Of a stretch of 64,000 nt of DNA, positions 48,772 through 61,799 are shown piece after piece (the first letter of the stretch is position 1; each line of letters starts with the position of its first letter). The DNA is from Petrosia ficiformis (lineage: Eukaryota; Porifera; Demospongiae; Haplosclerida; Petrosiidae), in contig OX345652.1 of NCBI GenBank assembly GCA_947044365.1, positions 4,859,374 to 4,923,373 on the forward strand. The letters are read 5' to 3'. The notes under the pieces are model-generated. The model did not search any database, had not been told where the DNA came from, and saw only the letters and a program-made list of their open reading frames with translations. The position numbers and the translations under genes were made by a program.

Positions 48772-49228
48772 CGCACATTTAGAGCCACACCTCTAAAATT
48801 ATCTGTCATGGCAAGCCACACACAAGTTAGGCATTTGATAGGAATCAATCTTCTATGAGTTTATTAATAAACATAGCTGTAAACTATAAAGAGAAACAGT
48901 AGTTTAAAATCTCAAAAATGCAACTCAGTACTCAGTACCACCACCATACCAGAAAAGTTCAATTGACTGAAGTATAGCCTTGTTTCCCTCGGAATTATGA
49001 CACTGCTATTATTTTTTGAGCAGTTCTATTGTGCATTGACTAAGAACATTGTGAAGCCCCTGTTAATTTTCTTGTATGGGACCAACCTCTAATCTGACCA
49101 CTGAGTCACCTGTTGGGTTTATTGTCCAGCATGTAGTTGTATAATTATAAAGAGTTTGCATTTTGCAACATGAAATAATAAATGTTAATACTTATTTGTT
49201 TATAATTACAATTACATAAACGATTTTT
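48772..49228. other. Intergenic spacer between array members 3 and 4
   Basis: No gene is seen. The stretch 48905-49228 (GAAACAGTAGTTTAAAAT and onward, including ACTCAGTACTCAGTACCACC) is almost identical to 56695-57024 upstream of member 5, marking it as part of the duplicated unit. Confidence 0.6.
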
Positions 49229-49677
49229 TCATTGTAATTTATTACAGTAAGGTCCTTCATAGCCATGTGTACAAACACATTTCCCAATGGCATTACTCTC
49301 TCCCTCAGTACATTTACCATGACCAGTGCACACTGGTCTATTGTATTGATTCCACAAATGATAATTTTTGTCTTCTCTATCACTTTTTAGCCATGGTTTT
49401 TCTGTAATAACAGCATACATATGGTGTGATGTATATGTACAGATTTACTTACTTGTGCCATTCCAGTGTAAAATATATGCTTTAGACAAAGCTTTTTTTT
49501 CAACGATCTTCCATCCTAAACCATCAACATTCCAGCATGAATCCACACTTTTAATGTTGCCATAAGCAATTAAATACATGATTGGCTGTGTGCCTTGAAA
49601 CCACAACAATATATTTTTATTTATCTCCATCCAGTAATATATATCATTTAAGAACATTTTCTCTTCTCCACTCAGAC
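49229..49677 (-). pseudogene. GT8-type glycosyltransferase array member 4, truncated
   Basis: Only the last exon (49229-49401: KPWLKS, CTGHGKCTEGESNAIGKCVC EGF) and most of the preceding exon (49453-49677: YYWMEINKNILLWFQGTQPI to LHWNGTK) remain. Homology to member 6 stops abruptly at GTGGAGAAGAGAAAATG, where PSMG3 tail sequence begins. The PAN, EGF1, DVD and anchor exons are missing, so no enzyme can be made from it alone. Confidence 0.85.
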
Positions 49678-49792
49678 AGGATTTCCAGCCTTTAAATATA
49701 ATATTATTGCTGTATTACTTGTGAACTTAGTGATATCATGGATGCATTCGAATTTTAAAGACAAAAGAAATTGAAATATATGTACATGTACA
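49672..49792 (+). pseudogene. PSMG3 3' flank remnant, copy iii
   Basis: CTCAGACAGGATTTCCAGCCTTTAAAT, shown here in parts, CTCAGACAGG and TTTCCAGCC, then ATATCATGGATGCATTCGAA and GACAAAAGAAATTGAAATAT, follow the bases after the PSMG3 stop codon. It joins directly to truncated member 4. Confidence 0.75.
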
Positions 49793-49794
49793 TT

Positions 49795-52310
49795 CATTCT
49801 AATATTTTTGCTGTCCCTTTAAAGCTTTTTTGTGATCTTGAACTTCTCTTGGTTTCAGTTAAAGTTTTCAACCAAACATTTACTCTTGGTTCCTATTATA
49901 GACCTCCTTCCTTGCTTAACGGCGTTTCTGATTTAGTTGAACTTCTTTCTTCTATTCCTCCTGAGTCTATTCAAAATCTTATAATTGCTGGGGATTTTAA
50001 TGTTGACATGTCTTCCCCAAGTGGACGACTATTTAGTGACTTTTCCTCCCTTTTAAACTCTTTCTCTTAGTATCTTCACCTACTTGTACTCCTGTATCTG
50101 GTTCTTGTTCTATTATTGATCTTGTTCTTGTTCCTGATAGTTTAAGTGCCTCATCGGTAATTTTTACCTCCAGTTTCTTCTTCTGATCATAATTCTGTAC
50201 TTTCTACTGTTTCTCTCAGATCTACTGCCCATTTCAACAGACAGCCTTCGAAACGTAAAATTTGGCTATATCATCTTGCTGATTTTGATATGGCTAATTT
50301 TCTTTTATCATCAATTCCTTGGGATACTTTTCTCTCTTCTGATTTAGATTTATCATGGAATATTTTTAAGGATAATTTTATGAGAGTAATTGATCAATGT
50401 ATTCCATCGAAGTATTCTTCTTCTTCTTTCCCTCCTTGGATTGATTCTGACTTGAAAATGAAAATTAAACAACGTCGTCAAAAGCTCTTTACTCAAGCCA
50501 AGAGACTTAATAGTTCTTCTATTCGTCAAACCTATTGTTCTCTTCGAAATTATATAACCTCTACTATTAAATTAAAAAAATTTCAATTCTTTCGCTCTCT
50601 ATCTTCCTCTTCTCCTAAGAAGTTCTGGTCTTATGTTCGATCTACAAGAAAAACTTCCTCATCTGTTCCCCCTCTCACTTTCAAAGGTAAAATCTTTACC
50701 TCTGATTGTGATAAAGCTGATATTTTGAATGAATATTTTTCTGGTTGTTTCAATTCATCCATTCCTCCCCTTTCCTCTTTTTTACCTGCTTTTGGCCAGT
50801 CCTCTCTTCCTCCATCTTACTCAGTCTCAATTTCTTTCTTTGATTGCTAATCTGCCTCTTGACTCTGCTTCTGGTCCTGATTTCATTTCTACTTGTATGC
50901 TTAAACATACTGCCCACTCTATCGTCTCTCCTCTCACCCATATTTTTAATTTATCTCTGTCTTTAGGTTGTGTTCCTTCTGATTGGAAACATTCTTTTAT
51001 TGTTCCCATACCAAAATCCTCTTCTAATACTAGTAATTCTTCCAACTATCGTCCTATATCTTTACTTTCTGTGATTAGTAAAATTCTTGAAAAGCATGTT
51101 CACTCCATACTCTACAGGTTTTGTTTAGACTATAATCTCGTGTCCCCCTATCAATTTGTTTCTTACCTAATCGTTCAACCTCTTCAGCTCTTCTATTTGC
51201 TACTAACTCTTTTCACAAAATTCTTCAAAACAATAAAGCAATTTGTGCTTGCTTTCTTGATCTCAAGAAAGCATTCGATACTGTTCCTCGTGCTCCATTA
51301 ATTGACCTTCTTTCCTCTCTCAATTGTCCTCCTAGTTTACTGAAATGGCTTCATTCATATTTATCATCTCGTTCTCAGCAAGTCGTTCTTAATGGATCCT
51401 CCTCTTCTTCTCTTCCAGTTCTATCTGGAGTTCCTCAAGGATCCATTCTTGGACCTCTTCTCTTTCTCATTTACATTAATGGTATTACTTCCGTTCCTTT
51501 ATCTCCCTCTTTTACTCTAATTTTATATGCTGATGACATTCTTATCTTTCGTCCAATTGATAATGAATTGGACCTTTCTACTTTCCAAAATGATCTTAAT
51601 TCTATATCCTTGTGGCTTTCCACTAATTTCCTCTCTGAATCCTTCTAAATCCAAGTATATGTTTCTGTCTTATAGGTGTTCTATATTTATTAATTCGCTT
51701 CCTCCTCTCTGCCTTTCTGATTCACCTTTGGAATTAGTTACTGAATCTAAGTATTTAGGTGTCATCATATCTTCTTCTTTATCTTGGTCTCCCCACATTT
51801 CTAACATTTGTATCGTCAATTTTATTTCTATTCTGATACTTCTACACTTTTACATCTTTATATTTCCCTTATTCGTCCTCATCTGGAATACTGCTCTTTT
51901 CTTTTTGACTCTCATTCTTCTCATCTCTCTTCTAAAATTTGCAGCAAAGATTGGTCTTCTGATTACACCTTTCTTCTTTTTAAACTTCAACTACCTACTC
52001 TTCACTCTCGTCGTCAAAATGCAAAACTGATTTTTCTCTTCAAAATTCTCCATAATCTGGTTGATTTTCCTGATGCTCCTCTTCAATTTTGGCCTGTTCC
52101 TTCCTATAATCTTTGTGTCTCTTATTCTCAGGATCTCCAATATATCACTTACAAGACCCAGTCTGCTCTGAATTCTTTTTCTCAAATTCGATTAAATTAT
52201 GGAATTCTTTGCCACACCATGTTAATTCATCAAGTCAATAAGTAAACTCAAGTTTTATATTAGATTTTATATGTAATAAAATTATATTTAATTAAGTTCT
52301 GTTTTTCTTT
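49795..52310 (+). mobile_element. Degenerate non-LTR retrotransposon (endonuclease/reverse transcriptase)
   Basis: Frames broken by several shifts and stops carry an APE-type endonuclease piece (YYRPPSLLN, LIIAGDFNVDMSS) and a reverse transcriptase (ASGPDFISTCML, SDWKHSFIVPIPK, NYRPISLLSVISKILEKH, LDLKKAFDTVPRAPL, LSGVPQGSILGPLLFLIYIN, YADDILIF). The 5' part is missing, as usual for LINEs. It lies inside the PSMG3-tail/member 5 junction. The order of domains fits the Jockey/CR1/Rex-like groups; the clade is not resolved. Confidence 0.88.
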
Positions 52311-52414
52311 TGTTTATGTAAACTTACTCTTCATATTAGCCCACGGCTATTGAGTATTTATGCTAACAATAAATAATAAATAAAATATATATAGCTATAA
52401 ATATACATATCATT

Positions 52415-55400
52415 TCATGTTTCAGTTTTCTCATCACAAAATGTTCCTATATAGTCGTGTGTACAAATACACTTCCTAGTAACATTACTACAACTACCAT
52501 GACCATTACATTCAGGTTTATTATACTGATCCCAATAATCATATCTGCTATCTCCTCTTTTAACATGTTTCATCCATGGTTTGGCTGTAATAACAAAATA
52601 CTGTGTGTCAGTAGTATATAGATATGTACATTTGTAATGTAAAGTAGGGCAATTCACTTTAGAGTCTAAGTTGGACTTACAAACTACCTATTGCTGTAAT
52701 GACTAACAGTAGGTGCTAGTCTTTTATTATATCATGCAGTAAAATCACAAAGTAGTTTGTTTATCCTTGTTATGTACAGCTTGTGAGGTGCTTCCAGAAT
52801 TGCCCCACCTTACCTCATGCATACAGTATACTCATGTATATGCATATATTTGTAGTATTAGACTCCTTATGTTAGCATTACTAATTGTCTAGAATAGCCG
52901 TCTATACTATTAATGTTGTACAATATGTATTGTGTGTATGATTCTTATACAAGTAAAAAGAACATCGAGGGCTATTTGCTCTCTCACTTACTATTATTTT
53001 CATCATATTGATGTTACATATTTATAATTATGTGAATACACTGACCTAAGCCATTCCAGTGATGAATATATGCATTAGATAATTTCATTTCATTCATTCG
53101 ACCCATGTGTCCTAACCCTTCAACATTCCAGCGTGAATCCACACTCTTAGCATTCCCATAAGCAATTACATACAAGATTGGTTGTGTGCCAAGATCCCAC
53201 AACTTAGTCTTCTTATTAATCTTCATCCAGTACACAATCTCATCATAAATATTTTCTCTTCTCCACATGTCTAAATTCACTCCATATATTCCAGCATTGA
53301 ATGATGGAGTAGACATGTCAATGGATTTACCATATCTATATACAATAATATGTAGTAATACATTTGAATATAACATGATGAATATATCACCTTTCCTTAT
53401 AGAGGGAAGACACAGAATATAAAAAAGATTTATATTTTAATGATCTAAAACACAGTATAATAATAATTGTAAATATATACTATACATGTATAGTAGTACC
53501 TTTCAATAACCACAAACATTTTATCTGATGTGACAACTTCATTCCATAGTTCACTAATATCATGTAATACTATGGTATCAACATCAAGATATATGATATG
53601 AGATAGAGAAGGGAATAGTCTAAGGTAAAGAAAGAGTAATGTGACATTTTATATTGTTATACTGTTTACTGATCAAAGAAGAATCTTGCAAAATTCGCTG
53701 TGCTTGATAAGTATTTCAATTTCTCGTGCCTAACATATATTAACTGTGTGAAATTTGCCGGTACCTCAAACTCCACTATTTCAATCTATTGAAGTATGCA
53801 TATGTATAACTATATAATAATACTCCACTGTGTAGTAATATACCTCCATGCTCGTCATTAAACCACGACATTCAAGTTGTATTTGTAGTTCTTGACTATC
53901 CTTCTTATTAGCAACAATATGAATTATAAGAGGTTTAGTATGATGTTGTTTTAGGGAGTATAATAATGGAAATATGGCAGGAAATTGTGTACTATCCACT
54001 GAGAGAACCACATGAATTGATGATTCTAGTGAACATGTATAGTTACCAGGCCCACGATATATACAAACAGTATATGGTGGACATACATTCAGATCACAAT
54101 AATCTATATCTATAGAGATTAGACAAGAGGTTGAGTTTGCATCATATAATCATGTATATATATTATACGTACCTAGAACATACAGGCTATTGTTTAGATT
54201 AGTAATCTCTCTATACAACTGGTTAGATGGTGGTAGAGTCATCAGCACTCCACTAGTATTGAATGCTAAGCATTTGAATGTTCTTTGACAAATTTGTTTT
54301 AATGTATCAATATCTGTAGTCACTCTTGAGATGTATAGAGAATTATCTTCTTTTAAACCAAGATCCTCCAAGGAAAATAAGCGAGATAATAAACATTATA
54401 CAATCGTAAAACAGTTAATTCATTGCTAAACATTATGTTGACAGTACAAACTACATGTATGCTGACATTCTATTTCACAACTTGCAGATAGCTGTAAAGA
54501 TATGTACAAAGGCTAATACATTTGTACTTTCAATTAGGAACATAATAAAAAATGGATTTTCCTATGATAATAAATTCCTGGAGTTCATATATATAACCAA
54601 CTGTTTTCGCAATTTAACTTGTTGATTTGATAATTATATTATCACTTTCTTTGATCATTGTATCTTAGTTTGGGTATGTTCAAACTACTAAGCAAACCAC
54701 TTGGTGCTTTTCATTCCAGAATATTCCATTCTGTTTTGTATATAAATCGTCATGAGTGCCGCAAGTTATTTTGTTTCTTCTGTTTCTATGGTACATTGTT
54801 TGTAGTGCTAGTTGTGGCATCATTTTTATAGTGATATATTATATATATAATATTATATCTATTCATAAAACATACATACATATAACTGATGTAATCCTGA
54901 TGGGATCTGCTCATATAGAGCTATATCTGATTTATGGTAACTAAGCCTAAGAGGAGGTTACTGAAGCAGACTCCTAGATTTGAATGTGGTTTCTTGCTTC
55001 ATTATTCAACCACACAATTATTGCTTAAAATTTATTCAAAAATCATAGAGGATATAAATGTCATTGAAAGTATCTACATAATGTGTAATGGACTAACTTC
55101 AAGAAAAGTGAATGATGCATTTCTTGTTTTATTGTACCATTCCTCATTTCTATAGAAAGAATAAACTGGCTATGGATGCAGTAGAAGAATATGACACACA
55201 AAGAATTAACTGTTCTAACATCCTAGAAAAGTACCAGCAATGAGACTATTAGTTGAATAGTGGGATGCATGGATAGTACTCCACATACACTGTATTGATA
55301 TTAATGATGTTCACTGAAGTACTATATAGGCAGTGGCCATAATTGGTATAAATCATTTATTTTTGTATTTTTGTTGTTACTATAATTATATATAGTCAAT

Positions 55401-56067
55401 ATGAATTAGGTGTTTTCACAACAAATATTTTCCTTCAAAGATTTGTGATGGAAGAATTATCATAGCTCACTGGTACCTGTTATATATACATTCACTGCAA
55501 AAATAGAATATATTGGCTAGTAGAGTCTGTAGTTGTAAGGATTCAACAATTTTTTGTTGTTCAGGATGCATACATCTAACGCTATAGCAACTGAACTTTG
55601 TACTAATTAAAATATGTAAAAGACATATGTACCAAATATAAATATCTCATATTAGATGCACAAAGGTTTGGAAACCTACAATGACTCAATTAAATTCCTT
55701 ATTCTGCTTCTTTGTATATCTCTTAGACAGGATAAGAAAATGAAATTACAAATATTGAATTGTGATTATAGGTATATCACCATGCAGTCATAAACAACCA
55801 GTGACGATTAAATTACAATTTCTACTATTCCTTGCAACTGCAATAAATTAGTTATTATAAAAATCTTATTTTTGCAGTGTTTATATTAATTAGATGGAGT
55901 TTAGACTAAAAATCAACAACCAATCCACAAGAGGAATATAAAACAAGTTGAAACTTACTGTTCTGTAAAATACACACTATTATTTGATACGAGTCTCAAC
56001 TGACTGGAGTTCCAGGCAATAGTAATGATCTGACTGGACTTGAAGACATCATTATTAACTATATAAT

Positions 56068-56098
<31 letters not shown>

Positions 56099-56644
56099 TA
56101 TAATAATTATATATATCATTGTATATAATTGCATGAATAATAAAAAAGCATTTTCAATGAAATGAAAGATGTTAAAACCCAAAAAGCATGTGAACAAGGT
56201 TCGGAGGCTAACATAGGACCCAAAATGTAACAAACTACTTCCATACAACCCAACATAAGTACTTACACTGCTATAAAAACAGCTGTACTTATGTAGGGTT
56301 ATATGGAAGTAGTTTATGATGATGACAGTGATCCCAACAATATCACACCTGATGATGATGCAAATGATAATTTAGTCAGTATAATTGAGGGTATATTTAT
56401 TGTTAGTAGTATAGTGATCATTTTACACCTATCTATATATGAACTTTTTGGACTCTTCACATAGTGAAATTCAATGTGAACAGACTTTACAGGACTCTTT
56501 AATATGAAATATACAATTATCCATTTATTTGCAATAATAAAACTAACTTGAGATAGAACTTCTGTCTTTTACAGACAAATACAAAACATAACAGAACATT
56601 AAAAGAACTGTAAACACAAATATACTTCTAAACTTTTCGTTCAT
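52415..56644 (-). CDS. GT8-type glycosyltransferase, array member 5
   Basis: Identified exons on the complement: 56548-56644 (anchor MNEKFRSIFVFTVLLMFCYV), 55959-56058 (second-class exon 2, AWNSSQLRLVSNNSVYFTEQ), 54173-54365 (PAN-like), 53844-54109, 53670-53785, 53500-53619 (DVDT), 53391-53444, 53046-53335, 52415-52584 (KPW plus EGF). Catalytic residues are intact. The small exon 3 is not found downstream of exon 2; the block there (54390-54720) is shared with member 2 but differs from it by frame-breaking indels. The exon-3-like sequence at about 56195-56265 lies upstream of exon 2, the wrong side. The gene may be damaged at this junction or may use an exon I have missed. Confidence 0.72.
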
Positions 56645-57024
56645 CGCCCACAATTGAACCCTCACAGAGCCACACCTTCAAATTGCATTCTCTATGAATG
56701 AAATCTCAAAAATGCAACTCAGTACTCAGTACCACCACCATACCAGAAAAGTTCAATTGACTGAAGTATAGCCTTGTTTCCCTCGGAATTATGACACTGC
56801 TATTATTTTTTGAGTAGTTCTATTGTGCATTGACTAAGAACATTGTGAAGCCCCTGTTAATTTTCTTTTGTATGGGACCAACCTCTAATCTGACCACTGA
56901 GTCACCTGTTGGGTTTATTGTCCAGCATGTAGTTGTATAATTATAAAGAGTTTGCATTTTGCAACATGAAATAATAAATGTTAATACTTATTTGTTTATA
57001 ATTACAATTACATAAACGATTTTT
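56645..57024. other. Intergenic spacer between array members 5 and 6
   Basis: No gene is seen. It is a near copy of 48780-49228, with a deletion of about 120 bp near its start relative to that copy. Confidence 0.6.
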
Positions 57025-59313
57025 TCATTGTAATTTATTACAGTAAGGTCCTTCATAGCCATGTGTACAAACACATTTCCCAATGGCATTACTCTCTCCC
57101 TCAGTACATTTACCATGACCAGTACACACTGGTCTATTGTATTGATTCCACAAATGATAATTTTTGTCTCGTCTACCACTTTTTAGCCATGGTTTTTCTG
57201 TAATAACAGCATACATATGGTGTGATGTATATGTACAGATTTACTTACTTGTGCCATTCCAGTGTAAAATATATGCTTTAGACAAAGCTTTTTTTTCAAC
57301 GATCTTCCATCCTAAACCATCAACATTCCAGCGTGAATCCACACTTTTAATGTTGCCATAAGCAATTAAATACATGATTGGCTGTGTGCCTTGAAACCAC
57401 AACAATATATTTTTATTTATCTTCATCCAGTAATATACATCACTAAGAACATTTTCTCTTCTCCATATGTCTAAATTCACTCCATATATTCCAGCATTGA
57501 ATGATGGAGTAGACATGTTAATGGATTTACCATATCTACATGTACGTATGTATTTAGTAATATTAAAAGTTTGCATAGATATGACATATGATATACAGTT
57601 TCCTTTTCACCTTTTTTCATACATATCAGATAAGTAATTCAATTCGTAGAAATGAAATTCGTAATTTGGACTTGGTCTAAAAAAGCAAGTTTTACAATTA
57701 TTACGATATGAATTATGTATATACAATATGTATACCTTTGAATAACCACAAACAGTTTATCTGATGTGACAACTTCATTCCATAGTTCACTAATATCATG
57801 TAATACTATGGTATCAACATCAAGATATATGATATGAGATAGAGAAGGGAACAGTCTAAGATAAAGAAAGAGTAATATGATATTTGACATTGTTATACTG
57901 TTTACTGATCAAAGAAGAATCTTGCAAAATTTGCTGTGCTTGATAAGTATTCATGTCTCTTAACATACATTAACTGTGTGAAATTTGCCGGTACCTCAAA
58001 CTCCACTATTTCAATCTATTGAAATATGCATATGTATAACTATATAATAATACTCCACTGTGTAGTAATATACCTTCATGCTCGTCATTAAACCACGACA
58101 TTCAAGTTGTATCTGTAGTTCTTGACTATCCTTCTTATTAACAACAATATGAATTATAAGAGGTTTAGTATGATGTTGTTTTAGGGAGTATAATAATGGA
58201 AATATGGCAGGAAATTGTGTACTCTCCACTGAGAGAACCACATGAACTATTGATTCTAGTGAACATATATAGTTACCAGGCCCATGATATATACAAACAG
58301 TATATGGTGGACATACATTCAGATCACAATAATCTATATCTATAGAGAATAGACAAGAAGTTGAGTTTGCATCATATAATCATGTATATATATTATACGT
58401 ACCTAGAACATACAGGCTATTGTTTAGATTAGTAATCTCTCTATACAACTGGTTAGATGGTGGTAGAGTCATCAGCACTCCACTAGTATTGAATGCTAAG
58501 CATTTGAATGTTCTTTGACAAATTTGTTTTAATGTATCAATATCTGTAGTCACTCTTGAGATGTATAGAGAATTATCTTCTTTTAAACCAAGACCCTTTA
58601 AAATATATATACGTAATAATATTATGTATATTAGTTATTTAAACCCTCATTTGTAGTACTGTTTTTGTCATTACGACGGGATTTTGCAAACTGTAGATCT
58701 ATGAATAGAAATGAAAGCATGCATCCTTTTTATAGTCAATGTAGATCATAATAAAATGAAACTAGTACTTGTAGACTAGCAGGAAAAACAAATCAACATT
58801 GAGCAAAATATAACTGTGTTGAAATTCCTGCAACCAACTGAAGTTGAAAATGTCATTACTTTTCACAGTGTATGTATGCATATAAATACGTATGTGTATA
58901 ATACACACAATAGTACATATACAAGTATTATGTGTAGACATTAATATAATATGTGTTGCAAATAATATTTAACTAACTTGGAGAAGAGTGAATGATCTGT
59001 TTCTTGTTTGGTTGTACCATCCATAATCATTAATATTCAGTGATATAGTATTCCTGTTTTATAATGATGTTAATTTACAATATTTCTCATGACAATGGCT
59101 AGAAACTCACTGTTCTGCAGGATGCATGTAATTAGTTATGTGTCCGGTCTGATTGGGATCTAGTGTGCATGTTGCTAGTGTGTACAGAAATATATTTTAA
59201 AAATATTATATAGTCTACATTTTGAACTAACTTGATATATAAATTTTGTTCTGTGCAGAAATCCAGCAAATAATGAAGAAGAGTATAATCACAGTAGTTA
59301 TGACCGGGATCAT
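57025..59313 (-). CDS. GT8-type glycosyltransferase, array member 6
   Basis: Identified exons on the complement: 59232-59313 (MIPVITTVIILFFIICWIS anchor), 59111-59159, 58403-58595 (PAN-like), 58074-58339, 57906-58015 (two codons shorter than in the others), 57736-57855 (DVDT), 57611-57676 (longer, SPNYEFHFYELNYLSDMYEK), 57249-57535, 57025-57197 (KPWLKS and EGF CTGHGKCTEGESNAIGKC). Exons 4-7 are nearly the same as members 1-5, but the anchor, linker, short exon and last two exons are diverged and match truncated member 4. An exon of 1+3n nt between 59111 and 58595 is required by phase; a candidate (HWLQEFQHSYILLN) is weak. Overall a mosaic gene, probably active. Confidence 0.78.
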
Positions 59314-59684
59314 TAATATTCTTCGAAGTTTAATACTCATCTGGAAAGCATATATTTTTATGTTCAGTTTACAACCTTTTTACTTATGATACCGCCCTAG
59401 GCCTGTATTCTCAATTGAGAATGGTAAACACAATGAATAATGTTTTGGTCATACAGTGGTGGGAAAATAAAATACACTTATACCCAGAGTGGTGGGTGGT
59501 GGTGTGGGGAGTATGAGGTTGCTGTAGTCCAATGAAGTTTTATTGTTGGCCAAACAATTTTGGAGGTACTGATGCTTGTACATTTAGATTTATATTGATG
59601 TATAATACCCCGGTATATAAAATTAATATATTCATACATTTATGTCAAAATTTAATGGCCTATATATAACCACGCCTAATCAAC
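59314..59684. other. Divergent promoter region of array members 6 and 7
   Basis: 371 bp between the start codons of two oppositely oriented GT8 genes. AT-rich; no recognisable element was found. Confidence 0.45.
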
Positions 59685-59876
59685 ATGAGATCTAAAAATT
59701 TCTTCATTTCTTCATTTGTATTGGCTACAGCATTTACTGTTGTTTATATGAAATTGAAATATTTTACTGAGGATTCTAAAAATTCACTCCATAAAGGTAT
59801 GTATTTATTATATATATATTTATTGATAGATAGATACATGGATAGATAGATTGATAGATAGATAGATAGTCTATAT

Positions 59877-59921
<45 letters not shown>

Positions 59922-61698
59922 ATATTGTAGATGAAAATATAGGATTTGATAAAGTTGATCATACAAATTCTATGTATCGTGAAGATGTAAGTTTTATACA
60001 AATAGTTATAGCTACTGATTCCAAACAATTTCCTGGTGTGTCAACATTACTAAATTCACTGATTAAACATGTTAATGTATCGTATCATGTGACCGTGCAT
60101 GTGATTGTTAGTGAAAAGAAGAGCGAATTAGTAAAGCATCTCACATGTAGTGGACTGATGAATATGATGAAGGTAAGATTATAATTATTATTATAATTAA
60201 TAATTTTAAAATTAATTGCTTGATAACAGATTAAAGTGACATTATTTGAATTACCTGATGATGTCAAAAACAGAATTTTTGTTACCGCAAAAAAAACTAT
60301 TTATGGTAATTTATCCAGTCCTGCTAATTTTGTGAGATTCTTTCTTCATATGTACGTTCATTAAATCATTCCAGACATGCAAACATTTGTTTTTATCTCT
60401 GATTCAAACAGATTATTCCCTTCTCTTTCTCATGTCATATATCTTGATGTGGATAGTTTAGTATTACACGATATTAGTGAACTATGGAATGAAGTTGTCT
60501 CATCAGATGAGCTGATAACAGCAACATCAATGTTAGTAATATAGCATATACATCTATCTATCTATCTGTTCTTTTGAAACTGAAGAAGACCATACATTTG
60601 CAACATCATGTAACAGTTTCTGATTTTCATTTACTAAAAATCTTAGACATTGTGAATCTATTAGCTATAGTTATAATACTTGTACATATTGTATTACTTT
60701 TCAACCTAGTTCTTCCTGTGTGAGTAAACTTGAGACTGATTCATAGACACATTGTGACCATGTCAACGAGTTCATGCTATCAAACAACATTACTTGTGGT
60801 TAAATAATAAATGATTGCTCTTTGTGGATGTAAAGTTCTTATCAATACGTAAAATGACTCATTTTCATTGCTAGGTGGATATAATGTATGTATAGTTTGT
60901 ACATGTCAGTCAGTTGATGATACATAGCAAAGATATTGGGCACTCTAAAAAATTAATAGCCAAAATAATTTGATGCTAAGTTATTGGGTATTATTAACAT
61001 GCTATTTTAGGCTCTGCTTGTCGATTCTACTTAATCCTTTGTCTTTTCTACAGTCCAAATCGTTATTATGGTTCATATCTGAAATCCTCTGTAGTTAAGC
61101 TGTACTATGAGAGGTATAGAATATATAATTATATATAATTGTGTGTGTGTGGATTGTGTTAGTTTAAATTTAGCTCTGCAGATATGGTAGATATCTTGAT
61201 CTCTCCACACCGTGTCTAATGGCTGGACTGTTTGGAGTTAACCTAGATATGTGGAGAGATCTCAAACTCCATGATGATGTAGTGTACTGGATGACTAAAC
61301 ATTCAGAACAGTCGTTATGGACACTGGGATCACAGCCTATACTAATGATTATAGCATATGGACGATGGAATGTTTTAAATGAACATTGGTATCTCTCTAA
61401 TTTGGGATGGAAGACTGGGTATACTTCGGAACAACTTTCAAAAGCGTACATTCTGCACTGGAATGGAAAAGGTTAGTCAGTTGGTATTAGCTGAGGGTCA
61501 TCATGAGATTTACATAATAATGTTCATTTATTTGTAGGGAAACCATGGTTACCATCTGGATTATATTCTTCTATATGGAAGTCATACACTCCTAATATAT
61601 GTAGTAATAATGGTAAATGTTTGATAGACAACAGAGAAGATGTGTGTCAGTGTAATAACCTATTCACTGGTATTCTTTGTGATGAAGAAATATTATAA
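59685..61698 (+). CDS. GT8-type glycosyltransferase, diverged plus-strand member 7 (no PAN/EGF1)
   Basis: Seven exons sum to 1107 nt (368 aa): 59685-59796, 59931-60172, 60230-60351, 60412-60531, 61054-61113, 61182-61471, 61538-61698. The start gives a signal anchor (FFISSFVLATAFTVVYMKL). The GT8 fold begins IQIVIATDSKQFPGVSTLLN. DVDS is in exon 4 (HVIYLDVDSLVLHDISELWN), MAGLFGVNLDMWRDL in exon 6, and LHWNGKGKPW spans the last junction, giving the H..G..KPW signature. The C-terminal EGF is CSNNGKCLIDNREDVCQC and ends CDEEIL. Exon phases of the catalytic part match the minus-strand members, but the PAN-like and first EGF exons are absent, so this may be closer to the ancestral form or may have lost them. 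Confidence 0.9.
59877..59924. repeat. (TA)n microsatellite
   Basis: TA run just before the acceptor of the second exon of member 7; preceded by a (GATA)n-like tract at 59826-59868. Confidence 0.85.
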
Positions 61699-61799
61699 GT
61701 GATTTCCTTTTGCAACATAAATATTCTATGGAGAGGGAAGTGAGAGGGAAGTGAGAAGGGGTTAATTGTGTGGTTTATGTTCTACAAGTGTACGAGGAA

